Assembly: GCA_945885475.1 (NCBI GenBank)
Contig: CAMCYR010000011.1
Span: 1-64,000 of the forward strand
From: Chitinophaga pinensis
GTDB lineage: Bacteria > Bacteroidota > Bacteroidia > 2-12-FULL-35-15
Reading direction: 5' to 3'
Length of the DNA: 64,000 nucleotides
Below are positions 8,624-16,428 of the stretch, piece after piece. The notes under the pieces are model-generated. The model was not told the origin of the DNA. It made no database searches and was given only the letters and a program-made list of their open reading frames with translations. The position numbers and the translations under genes are program-made. Position 1 is the stretch's first letter; every line of letters begins with the position of its first letter.

Positions 8624-11344
8624 ATGGCAAAAAAAACAACAAGTGTAAAAGATGGAAAAGCGGAATCGGAAACTCCGTTGATGAAACAATATAATACCAT
8701 TAAGACGAAATACCCAGATGCATTGCTGTTGTTCAGGGTAGGCGATTTTTACGAAACCTTTGGGAGTGATGCCGTAAAAGCATCGAATATATTAGGCATT
8801 GTGCTTACAAAAAGAGCGAATGGCTGCGCCTCTTTCATTGAATTAGCCGGATTCCCTCATCATTCTTTGGATACCTATCTTCCTAAACTGGTTCGTGCCG
8901 GACAACGGGTTGCTATTTGTGATCAACTAGAAGACCCAAAGCTGACAAAAAATATTGTGAAAAGAGGTGTCACAGAATTAGTAACACCAGGTGTTTCTTA
9001 TAATGATAAAGTATTAGATCACAAGAATAACAATTTTTTAGCCAGTGTTTACCTTAACCCTTCTCCATCGGCCAAGAACAAGGAGAATGACGCGGGAATT
9101 TCATTCCTAGATGTATCAACGGGTGAATTTTTAGTGGCAGAAGGGAATTTGGAATACATTGATAAACTGTTGCAAAGTTTCAGGCCGACAGAAGTAGTAT
9201 TTCAAAAAAACAGAAAAAAATTATTCATCGAGACGTTCGGAGATAAATTTTATAATTATGGATTGGATGATTGGGCGTTTGGTTCGGAGTTCGGGACAGA
9301 ATTGTTACTGAAACACTTCGGCACAAAATCATTAAAAGGATTCGGAATTGAGGGCTTGCATCAAGGAATTATCGCTGCAGGAGCCGCATTGCATTATTTG
9401 GCAGATACAGCGCATGATAAAGTAAAACACATCAGTACCATTTCACGTATCGAAGAAGAAAAATACGTTTGGCTCGATCGTTTTACGATCCGTAATCTAG
9501 AATTATTTGGTTCTCATAACGAGAATGCAAAAACCCTGATTGATGTTATTGACCATACAATTTCTCCTATGGGTTCGCGCATGCTTAAACGCTGGCTTGC
9601 GCTTCCTCTGAAGGACAAAGCACCTATTGAAGAACGACTGGATGTGGTTGATTATTTTTTATCGAAACACGAGGTAAGCGCCCATATTATTGAAAACATA
9701 GAATTGATAGGTGATCTGGAACGAATTATTTCAAAGGTTGCAACAGCGCGCATTTCACCAAAAGAGGTTGTTCAATTAAAGCGCGCGCTGCTTGCGATTG
9801 AGCCGATAAAAATTGCCTGCGGAAATTCAAAAAATAAATCATTATCGAAAATCGCGGAACAGCTAAACCCTTGCAAGAGCGTGATCGAGCGAATAGAAAA
9901 AGAAATCACGCCAGACCCACCCTATTTAATTGCAAAGGGAAATGTAATTGCAGAAGGCGTAAATCCGGAATTGGACGACTTGCGAAACATCTCCTTTTCG
10001 GGAAAAGATTTTTTATTGCAGATACAGCAACGTGAAAGTGAAAATACAGGAATCACTTCTTTAAAAGTTGGATTTAACAATGTATATGGCTATTATCTGG
10101 AAGTAACGAACACCCATAAAGACAAGGTTCCAGGAGATTGGATGCGGAAGCAAACACTTACAGGCGCTGAACGATATATAACTCCTGAATTAAAGATATA
10201 CGAAGAAAAAATATTGGGAGCCGAAGAAAAAATTCAGGCACTGGAAGTGAAATTATTTAATGAACTCGTACTTGAACTCATGGAATTTATTTCCACGATT
10301 CAATTGAATGCATCGCTGATCGGTCGTATTGATTGTCTTTTATCATTCGCAACTATCGCTCTAAAAAATAATTATGTCCGTCCACACATTTTCGAAAACG
10401 ATATTATCGATATCAAAGATGGGAGACATCCGGTAATTGAAAAGCAATTACCTGTTGGCGAAGATTACATCGCAAATGATGTCTATCTGGACAATAACAC
10501 GCAGCAGATCATCATGATCACAGGTCCGAATATGAGTGGTAAATCCGCATTACTGCGACAAACAGCATTGATAGTTCTATTGGCACAAATGGGTAGTTTT
10601 GTACCAGCGAAACATGCGAACTTAGGATTAGTAGATAAAATTTTCACACGCGTTGGTGCATCCGATAACATCTCTTCGGGTGAATCTACCTTTATGGTGG
10701 AGATGAATGAAACTGCGAGTATTCTGAATAATCTTTCAGATAAAAGTCTGATACTACTTGATGAAATTGGACGGGGAACATCAACCTATGATGGCATATC
10801 CATTGCATGGGCTATTGCCGAATACATTCACGAAAACCCATCAGCAAAAGCGAAAACCTTGTTTGCAACGCACTATCACGAGTTAAATGAGATGACAAAC
10901 ACCTTAGCGCGAATAAAAAATTACAACGTGTCGGTAAAAGAGGTCGGGAATAAAATTCTATTCATGCGGAAATTAGTAGCAGGAGGCAGCGAGCATAGTT
11001 TCGGAATCCATGTTGCAAAGATGGCGGGGATGCCCAAAAAAGTGCTCGACAGAGCAAATGAAGTATTGTTGCAATTAGAAAGCGAGAGAGATACAGGAAA
11101 CAAGTCCACTAAAAACGAAAAAAGAGAAATAAAAAACAAAAGTCGAGCGGCATTTCAGCCGGCAACATCCAACAGCGAAAAAAGTGTTCAAAATGAAGAA
11201 GGAATGCAGTTAAGTTTCTTCCAACTAAACGACCCAGTTTTAGAGAACATCAAAGATGAGCTTCAAAAAACGGATATCAATATGCTCACACCGGTAGAGG
11301 CTTTAATGAAATTAAATGAGATCAAAAAGATGATTGGCGGATAA
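8624..11344 (+). CDS. mutS: DNA mismatch repair protein MutS
   Basis: Full-length 906-residue MutS. The mismatch-reading Phe-X-Glu motif is at F42-Y43-E44 in GDFYETFG. The connector, lever and clamp domains follow, then the ABC-type ATPase: Walker [12 protein letters not shown] at ~634, the signature region [12 protein letters not shown], and Walker [17 protein letters not shown] at ~705-720. The FATHYHEL H-loop is also present. A charged linker (~830-865) precedes the C-terminal SFFQL segment used for tetramerisation and clamp contact. It is transcribed divergently from the glycosyltransferase gene. No mutL is nearby, as is usual. Confidence 0.97.
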   Translation: MAKKTTSVKDGKAESETPLMKQYNTIKTKYPDALLLFRVGDFYETFGSDAVKASNILGIVLTKRANGCASFIELAGFPHHSLDTYLPKLVRAGQRVAICDQLEDPKLTKNIVKRGVTELVTPGVSYNDKVLDHKNNNFLASVYLNPSPSAKNKENDAGISFLDVSTGEFLVAEGNLEYIDKLLQSFRPTEVVFQKNRKKLFIETFGDKFYNYGLDDWAFGSEFGTELLLKHFGTKSLKGFGIEGLHQGIIAAGAALHYLADTAHDKVKHISTISRIEEEKYVWLDRFTIRNLELFGSHNENAKTLIDVIDHTISPMGSRMLKRWLALPLKDKAPIEERLDVVDYFLSKHEVSAHIIENIELIGDLERIISKVATARISPKEVVQLKRALLAIEPIKIACGNSKNKSLSKIAEQLNPCKSVIERIEKEITPDPPYLIAKGNVIAEGVNPELDDLRNISFSGKDFLLQIQQRESENTGITSLKVGFNNVYGYYLEVTNTHKDKVPGDWMRKQTLTGAERYITPELKIYEEKILGAEEKIQALEVKLFNELVLELMEFISTIQLNASLIGRIDCLLSFATIALKNNYVRPHIFENDIIDIKDGRHPVIEKQLPVGEDYIANDVYLDNNTQQIIMITGPNMSGKSALLRQTALIVLLAQMGSFVPAKHANLGLVDKIFTRVGASDNISSGESTFMVEMNETASILNNLSDKSLILLDEIGRGTSTYDGISIAWAIAEYIHENPSAKAKTLFATHYHELNEMTNTLARIKNYNVSVKEVGNKILFMRKLVAGGSEHSFGIHVAKMAGMPKKVLDRANEVLLQLESERDTGNKSTKNEKREIKNKSRAAFQPATSNSEKSVQNEEGMQLSFFQLNDPVLENIKDELQKTDINMLTPVEALMKLNEIKKMIGG

Positions 11345-11360
11345 TCTATTTAAAGTAATT

Positions 11361-11412
11361 GATCACAAAGAAGGAGTTTGATTATATTTTCAGGTATGAC
11401 TTGTGATTTTTA
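11361..11412. terminator. weak shared terminator between mutS and the TerB-like gene
   Basis: ATCACAA (11362-11368) pairs with TTGTGAT (11401-11407), followed by a short T-run. The loop is long (32 nt), so this is tentative. Confidence 0.3.
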
Positions 11413-11772
11413 CTCCCCTTCAAATTCAGATTCCCAGGCAAAAAACAATTCCTTCAGATATTTATTTTCTTCAGGAGTGATTTTCTTATCTGCTTTTACC
11501 ATTTTTGCTGCAAAATTGAGGAAATTGGTCCGTTCCTGGCGGATAGAATCTTCATAAAAATCATTCATCGCATTATTAAAATGCGTGAAGTAATCTTCTT
11601 GCGCCAGCGAACTTAAAATAGCCATTTCATTGTCCAAATCAACACGAAAAGGGAAGGTATCCTTCAGATACTTCACAACGATTTTACCTTCCGAGGCATC
11701 GAAATCTCCATCCACCTGCGACAGGATCATTAACATATGATAACCTGCCATTACTTTATTCATTTTTGCCAT
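11410..11772 (-). CDS. TerB-like (tellurite resistance B fold) helical protein
   Basis: A 120-residue all-helical cytoplasmic protein with the two acidic patches of the TerB/DjlA domain: SQVDGDFDASEGKIV near residues 18-32 and VKADKKITPEENKYLKEL near residues 92-109. TerB domains bind divalent cations and appear in stress and membrane-associated complexes, but stand-alone copies like this one have no assigned role. There is no ter operon around it, so tellurite resistance should not be inferred. It converges with mutS. Confidence 0.65.
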   Translation of the reverse strand: MAKMNKVMAGYHMLMILSQVDGDFDASEGKIVVKYLKDTFPFRVDLDNEMAILSSLAQEDYFTHFNNAMNDFYEDSIRQERTNFLNFAAKMVKADKKITPEENKYLKELFFAWESEFEGE

Positions 11773-11863
11773 AATTCAAATTTTACAGTATAAATATACG
11801 TTTTATGCAAAAAGGCCTGTATATTAATGGAAAATAAAAATAGATTGATTTTAGCTTAAAAAT

Positions 11864-11893
11864 TTTGCAGAATTAAAAAAATACTTACTTTTG
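11864..11893 (+). promoter_or_regulatory. promoter of tRNA-Gly (full Bacteroidota consensus)
   Basis: TTTG at 11864-11867, an 18-nt spacer, then TACTTTTG at 11886-11893. Both elements and the spacing match the Bacteroidota primary-sigma consensus. Transcription would begin near 11899, about 60 nt before the mature tRNA. Confidence 0.8.
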
Positions 11894-11961
11894 CAATCCC
11901 AATAAAGAAACAGGGATTTTGCCATTCAGTATAATTTCCGGCAATTTTATTGAAATTACAT

Positions 11962-12037
11962 GCGAAAGTAGCTCAGTTGGTAGAGCGCGACCTTGCCAAG
12001 GTCGAGGTCGCGGGTTCGAACCCCGTCTTTCGCTCCA
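11962..12037 (+). tRNA. tRNA-Gly (anticodon GCC)
   Basis: The acceptor stem GCGAAAG/CTTTCGC, D-arm GCTCAGTTGGTAGAGC, anticodon stem CGACC/GGTCG with loop TTGCCAA, and T-arm GCGGG-TTCGAAC-CCCGT all pair. The discriminator is T and the 3' CCA is encoded (12035-12037). Length is 76 nt including CCA. Confidence 0.97.
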
Positions 12038-12040
12038 AAG

Positions 12041-12076
12041 AATGCCCTTTCCTTATACAGAGAGGGTATTTTTTTT
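12041..12076 (+). terminator. terminator of tRNA-Gly
   Basis: AATGCCCT (12041-12048) pairs with AGGGTATT (12063-12070) with one G-U pair, followed by eight T residues. It begins 4 nt after the encoded CCA, so the tRNA is a single-gene transcript. Confidence 0.75.
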
Positions 12077-12280
12077 GAATACTTCCGGTGCTACTTCCCA
12101 GGTCGGAAAAGAAAAATACGAACTAATATCGGATTAACTTAAACAGACAAATTTTGCAAAAACAAAATTTTGATTTAAGTACATCCCACGACGATTTCCT
12201 AAAAAGTAGTGACAAATAAGGTAAGCCCTACCTCAAAAAAAACAGTACATACGTTAGTAGAACTTAAAATGGAGAATTCT

Positions 12281-13573
12281 TTAAATGGTGACCAATGTTT
12301 TTTCTATAGCTTCTTTCAATTTCCTATCAACCTTTACTTTATTTGCATACTCTTTCCAGTTACCAACTACATCTCCAATTTGTTTAATAATACTTGGAGC
12401 TTTTTTTACATTCATTCTCTTTGCCACTTCCAGCAAATCAGTTTTCAAAATATTTTTTCTTTTACCGTTAATACTTAAAGCATGTTGGTTTACCCATTCG
12501 CTTCCTGGCCTGTAAGCATGGCAAACATCATAAGCGGGAGATAAACTCCAATTGCCTTTCTTATCCATTATAAAAGCAAAGTTTTTGGTGTGGTCATCAC
12601 AATTACGAGCCATCACGTTAAACACCATTCTGCGGTAAAGCTGTTCAGCTTGCGGGTAGGGCAAACCAAGCATTCTCATGGTTTCAAAAAGTTGTTCGTA
12701 GCTGTATTGATTCACCTCATTAAAATCGTAGTGCTGCATAGCGCAAAAACTTTGTACATGCAGTTTATCTTTTCCATTTTTTCTATCAAACCTACGCGTC
12801 ATAAAATGTGCTCTACCATTTTCTTCGAATAATTTACATTCGGTCATTTCAATTCCCGCATCTTTAGCCATTAGATGGTAAGCCATTTCAACACGTCCAT
12901 ATCCGCTAGAAGACCCAAACTGCTTGTCAGTAACTCCATCAAATTTAATTAACCAATGTGTAAATCCTTTTGGGGCATACGCTTGGCCACTTCTTACTTC
13001 CTTAGTTTTAGAATTATAAGCAATTATTGCTTTGGCTCTGGCTCCACCAGCTGAAGAACCAATTTTTAAAATATCGAGCAAAGCTTTTTCTTCATTCGGT
13101 TTAAGTTTTGAACTAAAATCTTTTCTTCCTGAAAGTATTCCTTCTGCTATTTCAATCAAATTACTTATTTCAATTTTGGAAGCCGTATTATTTGATTTTA
13201 GTATTGTAGGTTCAAATTCCAAAGCTCCCATACCTCTTTGACCAATAAAGCAGAGTATTTCTACAGGATTTAAACTATCGGATGCTCTTCCTTGACGTGT
13301 AAGCCAAGTATTGATCAAAGCGTTACCATATTTGTCGGGTAATACATCCGCTAACAATCCAGGCAAACCTTTAAATGTTTTTACATCTCTTAATTCGGAG
13401 AAAGTAAAAACTCTTCTTGCTGCACCTTCTATTGGCATTTTAATTGGCGCAAGGTTTAAGTTGTTTTTTAAAAAAGTCGTATCATATTCAAATGAACCTA
13501 AACCCGTATCAGAGTTCCACGCAATGGCTCCTATACGCTGATGCCAAATATTTATAAAAGCTGTTGTAATCAT
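12281..13573 (-). CDS. hipA: HipA-family serine/threonine kinase toxin
   Basis: Toxin of a type II HipBA module. In the E. coli system HipA phosphorylates glutamyl-tRNA synthetase and induces persistence; the target here is not known. The 430-residue protein has the expected order: a HipA N1 domain (~1-120), the ATP-loop GSSAGGARAKA at 172-182, the catalytic NCDDHTKNF at 324-332 and the metal-binding SPAYDV at 345-350. All key residues are intact, so it looks active. Its start overlaps the hipB stop by one base (TAATG), which favours coupled translation. It lies between two tRNA genes. Confidence 0.92.
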   Translation of the reverse strand: MITTAFINIWHQRIGAIAWNSDTGLGSFEYDTTFLKNNLNLAPIKMPIEGAARRVFTFSELRDVKTFKGLPGLLADVLPDKYGNALINTWLTRQGRASDSLNPVEILCFIGQRGMGALEFEPTILKSNNTASKIEISNLIEIAEGILSGRKDFSSKLKPNEEKALLDILKIGSSAGGARAKAIIAYNSKTKEVRSGQAYAPKGFTHWLIKFDGVTDKQFGSSSGYGRVEMAYHLMAKDAGIEMTECKLFEENGRAHFMTRRFDRKNGKDKLHVQSFCAMQHYDFNEVNQYSYEQLFETMRMLGLPYPQAEQLYRRMVFNVMARNCDDHTKNFAFIMDKKGNWSLSPAYDVCHAYRPGSEWVNQHALSINGKRKNILKTDLLEVAKRMNVKKAPSIIKQIGDVVGNWKEYANKVKVDRKLKEAIEKTLVTI

Positions 13574-13917
13574 TACCAGTTTGATTTAGTTTTTTTGCTT
13601 GTTTTTTTAGTTCTTGTTGCCCTCTTACGCTTTGCTTGTTCCATCTCAGCTAATTGTATAGGACTTAATTGTGGATTAATTTTAAATTGCTCCAGCATGT
13701 GCAACAAGTTTAATGCACGCAGCAACTGAATAAAAGTAATGATGCTTATACGTTTACCTTTTTCGAACTCAATCAGCGTTAGCCTATTAATACCCGCTTG
13801 CTCGGCCACTTGGCTCTGAGTTTTATTTTGCTCTAAACGATGATGCTTAATGAATTCACCCAGATTAGCCACTATAGCATCATCACTCATTGCATTTATG
13901 TTAGTTTTTACTATCAT
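13573..13917 (-). CDS. hipB: HipB-like antitoxin, Xre-type helix-turn-helix
   Basis: A 114-residue DNA-binding antitoxin. Residues ~18-75 form a Cro/C1 helix-turn-helix (FIKHHRLEQNKTQSQVAEQAG, split here as helices 1-2, then INRLTLIEFEKGKRIS). The C-terminal tail is rich in Lys and Arg (KRKRATRTKKTSKKTKSN), longer and more basic than the short E. coli HipB tail. It should bind HipA and repress its own promoter. It is the first gene of the operon. A second ATG at codon 10 is a possible alternative start. Confidence 0.87.
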   Translation of the reverse strand: MIVKTNINAMSDDAIVANLGEFIKHHRLEQNKTQSQVAEQAGINRLTLIEFEKGKRISIITFIQLLRALNLLHMLEQFKINPQLSPIQLAEMEQAKRKRATRTKKTSKKTKSNW

Positions 13918-13931
13918 TATAGCTTTACAAT

Positions 13932-13944
13932 TGACTTAATGTCA
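13932..13944. promoter_or_regulatory. candidate HipB operator
   Basis: TGAC-TTAAT-GTCA is an inverted repeat just downstream of the predicted hipB transcription start and 15 nt before its ATG. A repressor bound here would block the hipBA promoter. The assignment is inference from position and symmetry. Confidence 0.45.
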
Positions 13945-13955
13945 GTTATTACTAA

Positions 13956-13963
13956 CAAATATA
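13956..13963 (-). promoter_or_regulatory. hipBA promoter -7 element
   Basis: On the minus strand this reads TATATTTG, an exact TAnnTTTG match, 38 nt upstream of the hipB ATG. The -33 element is weak. Confidence 0.55.
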
Positions 13964-14170
13964 CAATATTTAATTGAATTTGTAACATTTTATAAGTTGA
14001 AGGCTGCTATTTCTTTTCTGACGATACGTTTCAAATTCAAACCCGTTATATTTTTTGACTTTTCAATTAAAATACCCGAAAAAGTAGTGTCACCTACCTT
14101 GATAATCTTCCCTTGAACACCTTACGTGTCAATAAAAATCGAATTTTTTAGACAAAATTCCACAAACCAA

Positions 14171-14200
14171 TTGCATTAAACTTATTTTTTATTACATTTG
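14171..14200 (+). promoter_or_regulatory. promoter upstream of tRNA-Leu
   Basis: TTG at 14171-14173, a 19-nt spacer, then TACATTTG at 14193-14200 (exact TAnnTTTG). Transcription would start near 14206, about 120 nt before the tRNA. Confidence 0.6.
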
Positions 14201-14240
14201 TAACGTTATAATTCTTTATTCGACTGTTTAATACATAAAT

Positions 14241-14265
14241 AAAGCCTTTTAGGGGCTTTTGTTAT
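14241..14265 (+). terminator. hairpin with T-rich tail between the promoter and tRNA-Leu
   Basis: AAAGCC (14241-14246) pairs with GGCTTT (14254-14259), then TTGTTATTTTT. If it acts as a terminator or attenuator, the promoter at 14171-14200 would give a ~55-nt RNA; otherwise it is part of the tRNA leader. Confidence 0.4.
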
Positions 14266-14328
14266 TTTTAAGAAGGTCACTAAAAAGATGAAAACATTGA
14301 GTTTTGCTACCATAAAACTCATTTTAAT

Positions 14329-14413
14329 GCCCAGGTGGTGGAATTGGTAGACACGCAGGACTTAAAATCCTGTATTCATTGCGAATGTATCGGTTCAAGT
14401 CCGATCCCGGGTA
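14329..14413 (+). tRNA. tRNA-Leu (anticodon UAA)
   Basis: A class II tRNA with a long variable arm. Anticodon stem CAGGA/TCCTG with loop CTTAAAA gives anticodon TAA. The T-arm is ATCGG-TTCAAGT-CCGAT. The acceptor stem GCCCAGG/CCCGGGT has an A-C mismatch at the fifth pair and a terminal G-U pair. The discriminator is A and no CCA is encoded, unlike tRNA-Gly nearby. Confidence 0.95.
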
Positions 14414-14414
14414 C

Positions 14415-14446
14415 AAAAAGCCTCTCAGAAATGAGAGGCTTTTTTT
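14415..14446 (+). terminator. terminator of tRNA-Leu
   Basis: AAAAAGCCTCTC and GAGAGGCTTTTTTT around a six-base loop, starting 2 nt after the tRNA. Confidence 0.9.
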
Positions 14447-14499
14447 ATTGTTTTTTAATCTATGTCCATACTTAATTTAAGTATGAAATTATATCGGAT

Positions 14500-16428
14500 T
14501 TAGTAATTTCCACCAACCTTTCTTATCTCTAAACCTTTCATGTTAACTATCGGAAGACTTTTAGGAACAGAAGGATTATAATTTTTATCTGTCAAACATA
14601 ACAGAAATTTTTTCAAGCAATCAATTTCTACTAAACTTAGTTGTAGGGAATCAAAGGGCAATGTTTGATTTCGAACGTCTAGTCCCAATCCAGCACCACC
14701 ACCTTTTACATAAAAATCTATTACCTCATCAACAGTAGTATATGCTCCATTGTGCATGTAGGGAGCCGTTTGCTCAATATGCCTTAATCCCGATGTTTTA
14801 AATGAAGCAAGATGGATACTGTTCTTTGTAACATTGTATCTTCCACTATCTGCATCCAGTTCTTTATTTAGTTTATTTTGGGCAACACCAATTACTTCAA
14901 ACTCATTATCGCTATAAAATGGTGGAACTAAGCCATTAAAGAGAGGAAAAAAATGACAACTTCCACACAATGCTTTCCCTGAAAAAATATTATACCCATC
15001 AATTTCGTCTTTCGATAATTGTTTTTCATCCCCTCTAACATATTTATCAAAAGGTGAATTTAAGGATATCAAGGTTCGTTCGTATTCACTGATTGATTTT
15101 AGAACCCCATAATATGTAATGGCCGTATCTTCTGTGTTTTCAAATGCCGTCTCAAAAAGTTTTTTGTATTCTGGACTTTGTTTTAACTTATATACAAGAT
15201 TATCGGCAGTAGAAAACATTTCTTTGTGATTGGTTAAAACATCGCTGACCTGATCTTCGAGCTGTAAGCTCCTGCCATCGTAAAAAAAACTTTTTTGGAA
15301 TAGCGAGTTTAATAATGAAGGGGTATTTCGTTTTAGTTTTTCATCTCCCTCAAACAATAAATTAAAATCAACATCTCCACCAAATGCATTTGCTGGATTA
15401 TGACAAGATGCGCAAGCTCTTTTATTGTTACCAGAGAGAATTGGATCGAAAAACAATAATCGACCCAATTCAGCCTGCTTGGTTGCTCTGGCAGAATCTT
15501 TTAGAACGACAGAAAAAAACTTTTTATTAAACCAATTTTCTCCATAAAAAAAATTTTGACGAATATTTACAGCATAATTGGTATTTTCTGATTTTGCACC
15601 TTTATCATAAAAGTTGTATAACTCTTCATATAAAGGTCTTAAGTAGCTAATTATAAATTGCAATCGATTGAACGAATCGTAATCAGAATTTTTTGAAAGA
15701 TATCGTTTTGCAGATTCGATAATTCGATAACAATCCTTTTTTTTCGATTCATTTTTAGGAAGTAGATTAATCGTTTTTGAAAAACCATTTAAAATACTTT
15801 TTGTTTCTTCTAAACCTTGTTTGTTTATTGTGCAGTCGTAGCCGTTAAGGTATAAGGACATAATTCTAATAATTTCAAATCGAAGCATATCAATACTGGT
15901 TGATAATTGGAAAACCTTTTTTTTGCTTTTGTCTCTAACATATTCAATACTCTGTTTTAATAAAGCAAGTTCATGTTTGCAGTTTACTGCTAAATCAACA
16001 TCATCACTATAGATAATCTGCTCTAAAGCCTGAAATCCATGAGGCTGAAATGTTTTATAGTTATACTCTAATTCAGCTTTATTAACAAGCGGACCATTGA
16101 TGTAATACTTAGAGTGGAAGGGGAAATTATATTCAAGGTAGAATTCGATTTCTTTAAAATGTTTTCTTGCAGTCTCATAATGCATGCGACATTTTTTTTT
16201 GTCAACACTATTCGAATTAAAAACAATAGAGAGGCTATCCAACTGCTTTACTATTTCAGTGGTCGATTGATTAATGTGTTCATTTAACTTTCCAGAAATC
16301 AAATCTTCTTCTTTATTAATAAAAGAAGAAGAGATGGGAATAAGAGCAATTAAAAAAAAGACAATTAAAATAAGAAAGCGCAACTTAATTTTTAATAAAC
16401 TTAATTGTTTGTGAATGACCTGCAGCAT
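14500..16428 (-). CDS. di-haem cytochrome c peroxidase family protein with imelysin-like N-terminal domain
   Basis: A 642-residue exported protein. A hydrophobic segment at ~15-35 serves as signal or anchor. Residues ~45-290 are helical and carry PHGFQALEQIIY, which resembles the imelysin/IrpA pattern. Residues ~295-630 are the CcpA/MauG-type peroxidase: haem sites CASCH (339-343) and CGSCH (488-492), and APYMHNGAY in the C-terminal part. The family reduces peroxide or oxidises protein substrates in the periplasm. The start overlaps the phoD-like gene by 44 nt, suggesting coupled translation. Combining imelysin and peroxidase halves suggests an iron- or haem-linked role, but this is inference. 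Confidence 0.82.
   Translation of the reverse strand: MLQVIHKQLSLLKIKLRFLILIVFFLIALIPISSSFINKEEDLISGKLNEHINQSTTEIVKQLDSLSIVFNSNSVDKKKCRMHYETARKHFKEIEFYLEYNFPFHSKYYINGPLVNKAELEYNYKTFQPHGFQALEQIIYSDDVDLAVNCKHELALLKQSIEYVRDKSKKKVFQLSTSIDMLRFEIIRIMSLYLNGYDCTINKQGLEETKSILNGFSKTINLLPKNESKKKDCYRIIESAKRYLSKNSDYDSFNRLQFIISYLRPLYEELYNFYDKGAKSENTNYAVNIRQNFFYGENWFNKKFFSVVLKDSARATKQAELGRLLFFDPILSGNNKRACASCHNPANAFGGDVDFNLLFEGDEKLKRNTPSLLNSLFQKSFFYDGRSLQLEDQVSDVLTNHKEMFSTADNLVYKLKQSPEYKKLFETAFENTEDTAITYYGVLKSISEYERTLISLNSPFDKYVRGDEKQLSKDEIDGYNIFSGKALCGSCHFFPLFNGLVPPFYSDNEFEVIGVAQNKLNKELDADSGRYNVTKNSIHLASFKTSGLRHIEQTAPYMHNGAYTTVDEVIDFYVKGGGAGLGLDVRNQTLPFDSLQLSLVEIDCLKKFLLCLTDKNYNPSVPKSLPIVNMKGLEIRKVGGNY

Noticed and set aside
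8536-8700. N-terminal extension of the glycosyltransferase into mutS
   Set aside because: It overlaps the mutS start on the other strand and lies upstream of a consensus -7 element.
11962-12037. tRNA-Gly as an integration site for the hipBA segment
   Set aside because: No duplicate of the tRNA 3' end was found on the far side of hipBA, and there is no integrase gene.
11919-12137. 72-codon open frame over tRNA-Gly
   Set aside because: It reads through a well-formed tRNA and its terminator.
12149-12170. Inverted repeat AAATTTTG-CAAAAA-CAAAATTT as hipA terminator
   Set aside because: It is A/T only with a single G-C pair per arm and lies more than 100 nt after the hipA stop; too weak to call.
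12125-14501. ATATCGGATT at 12126 and 14491 as a flanking repeat of the hipBA region
   Set aside because: Ten bases in A/T-rich sequence are expected by chance at this distance; flanking bases differ.
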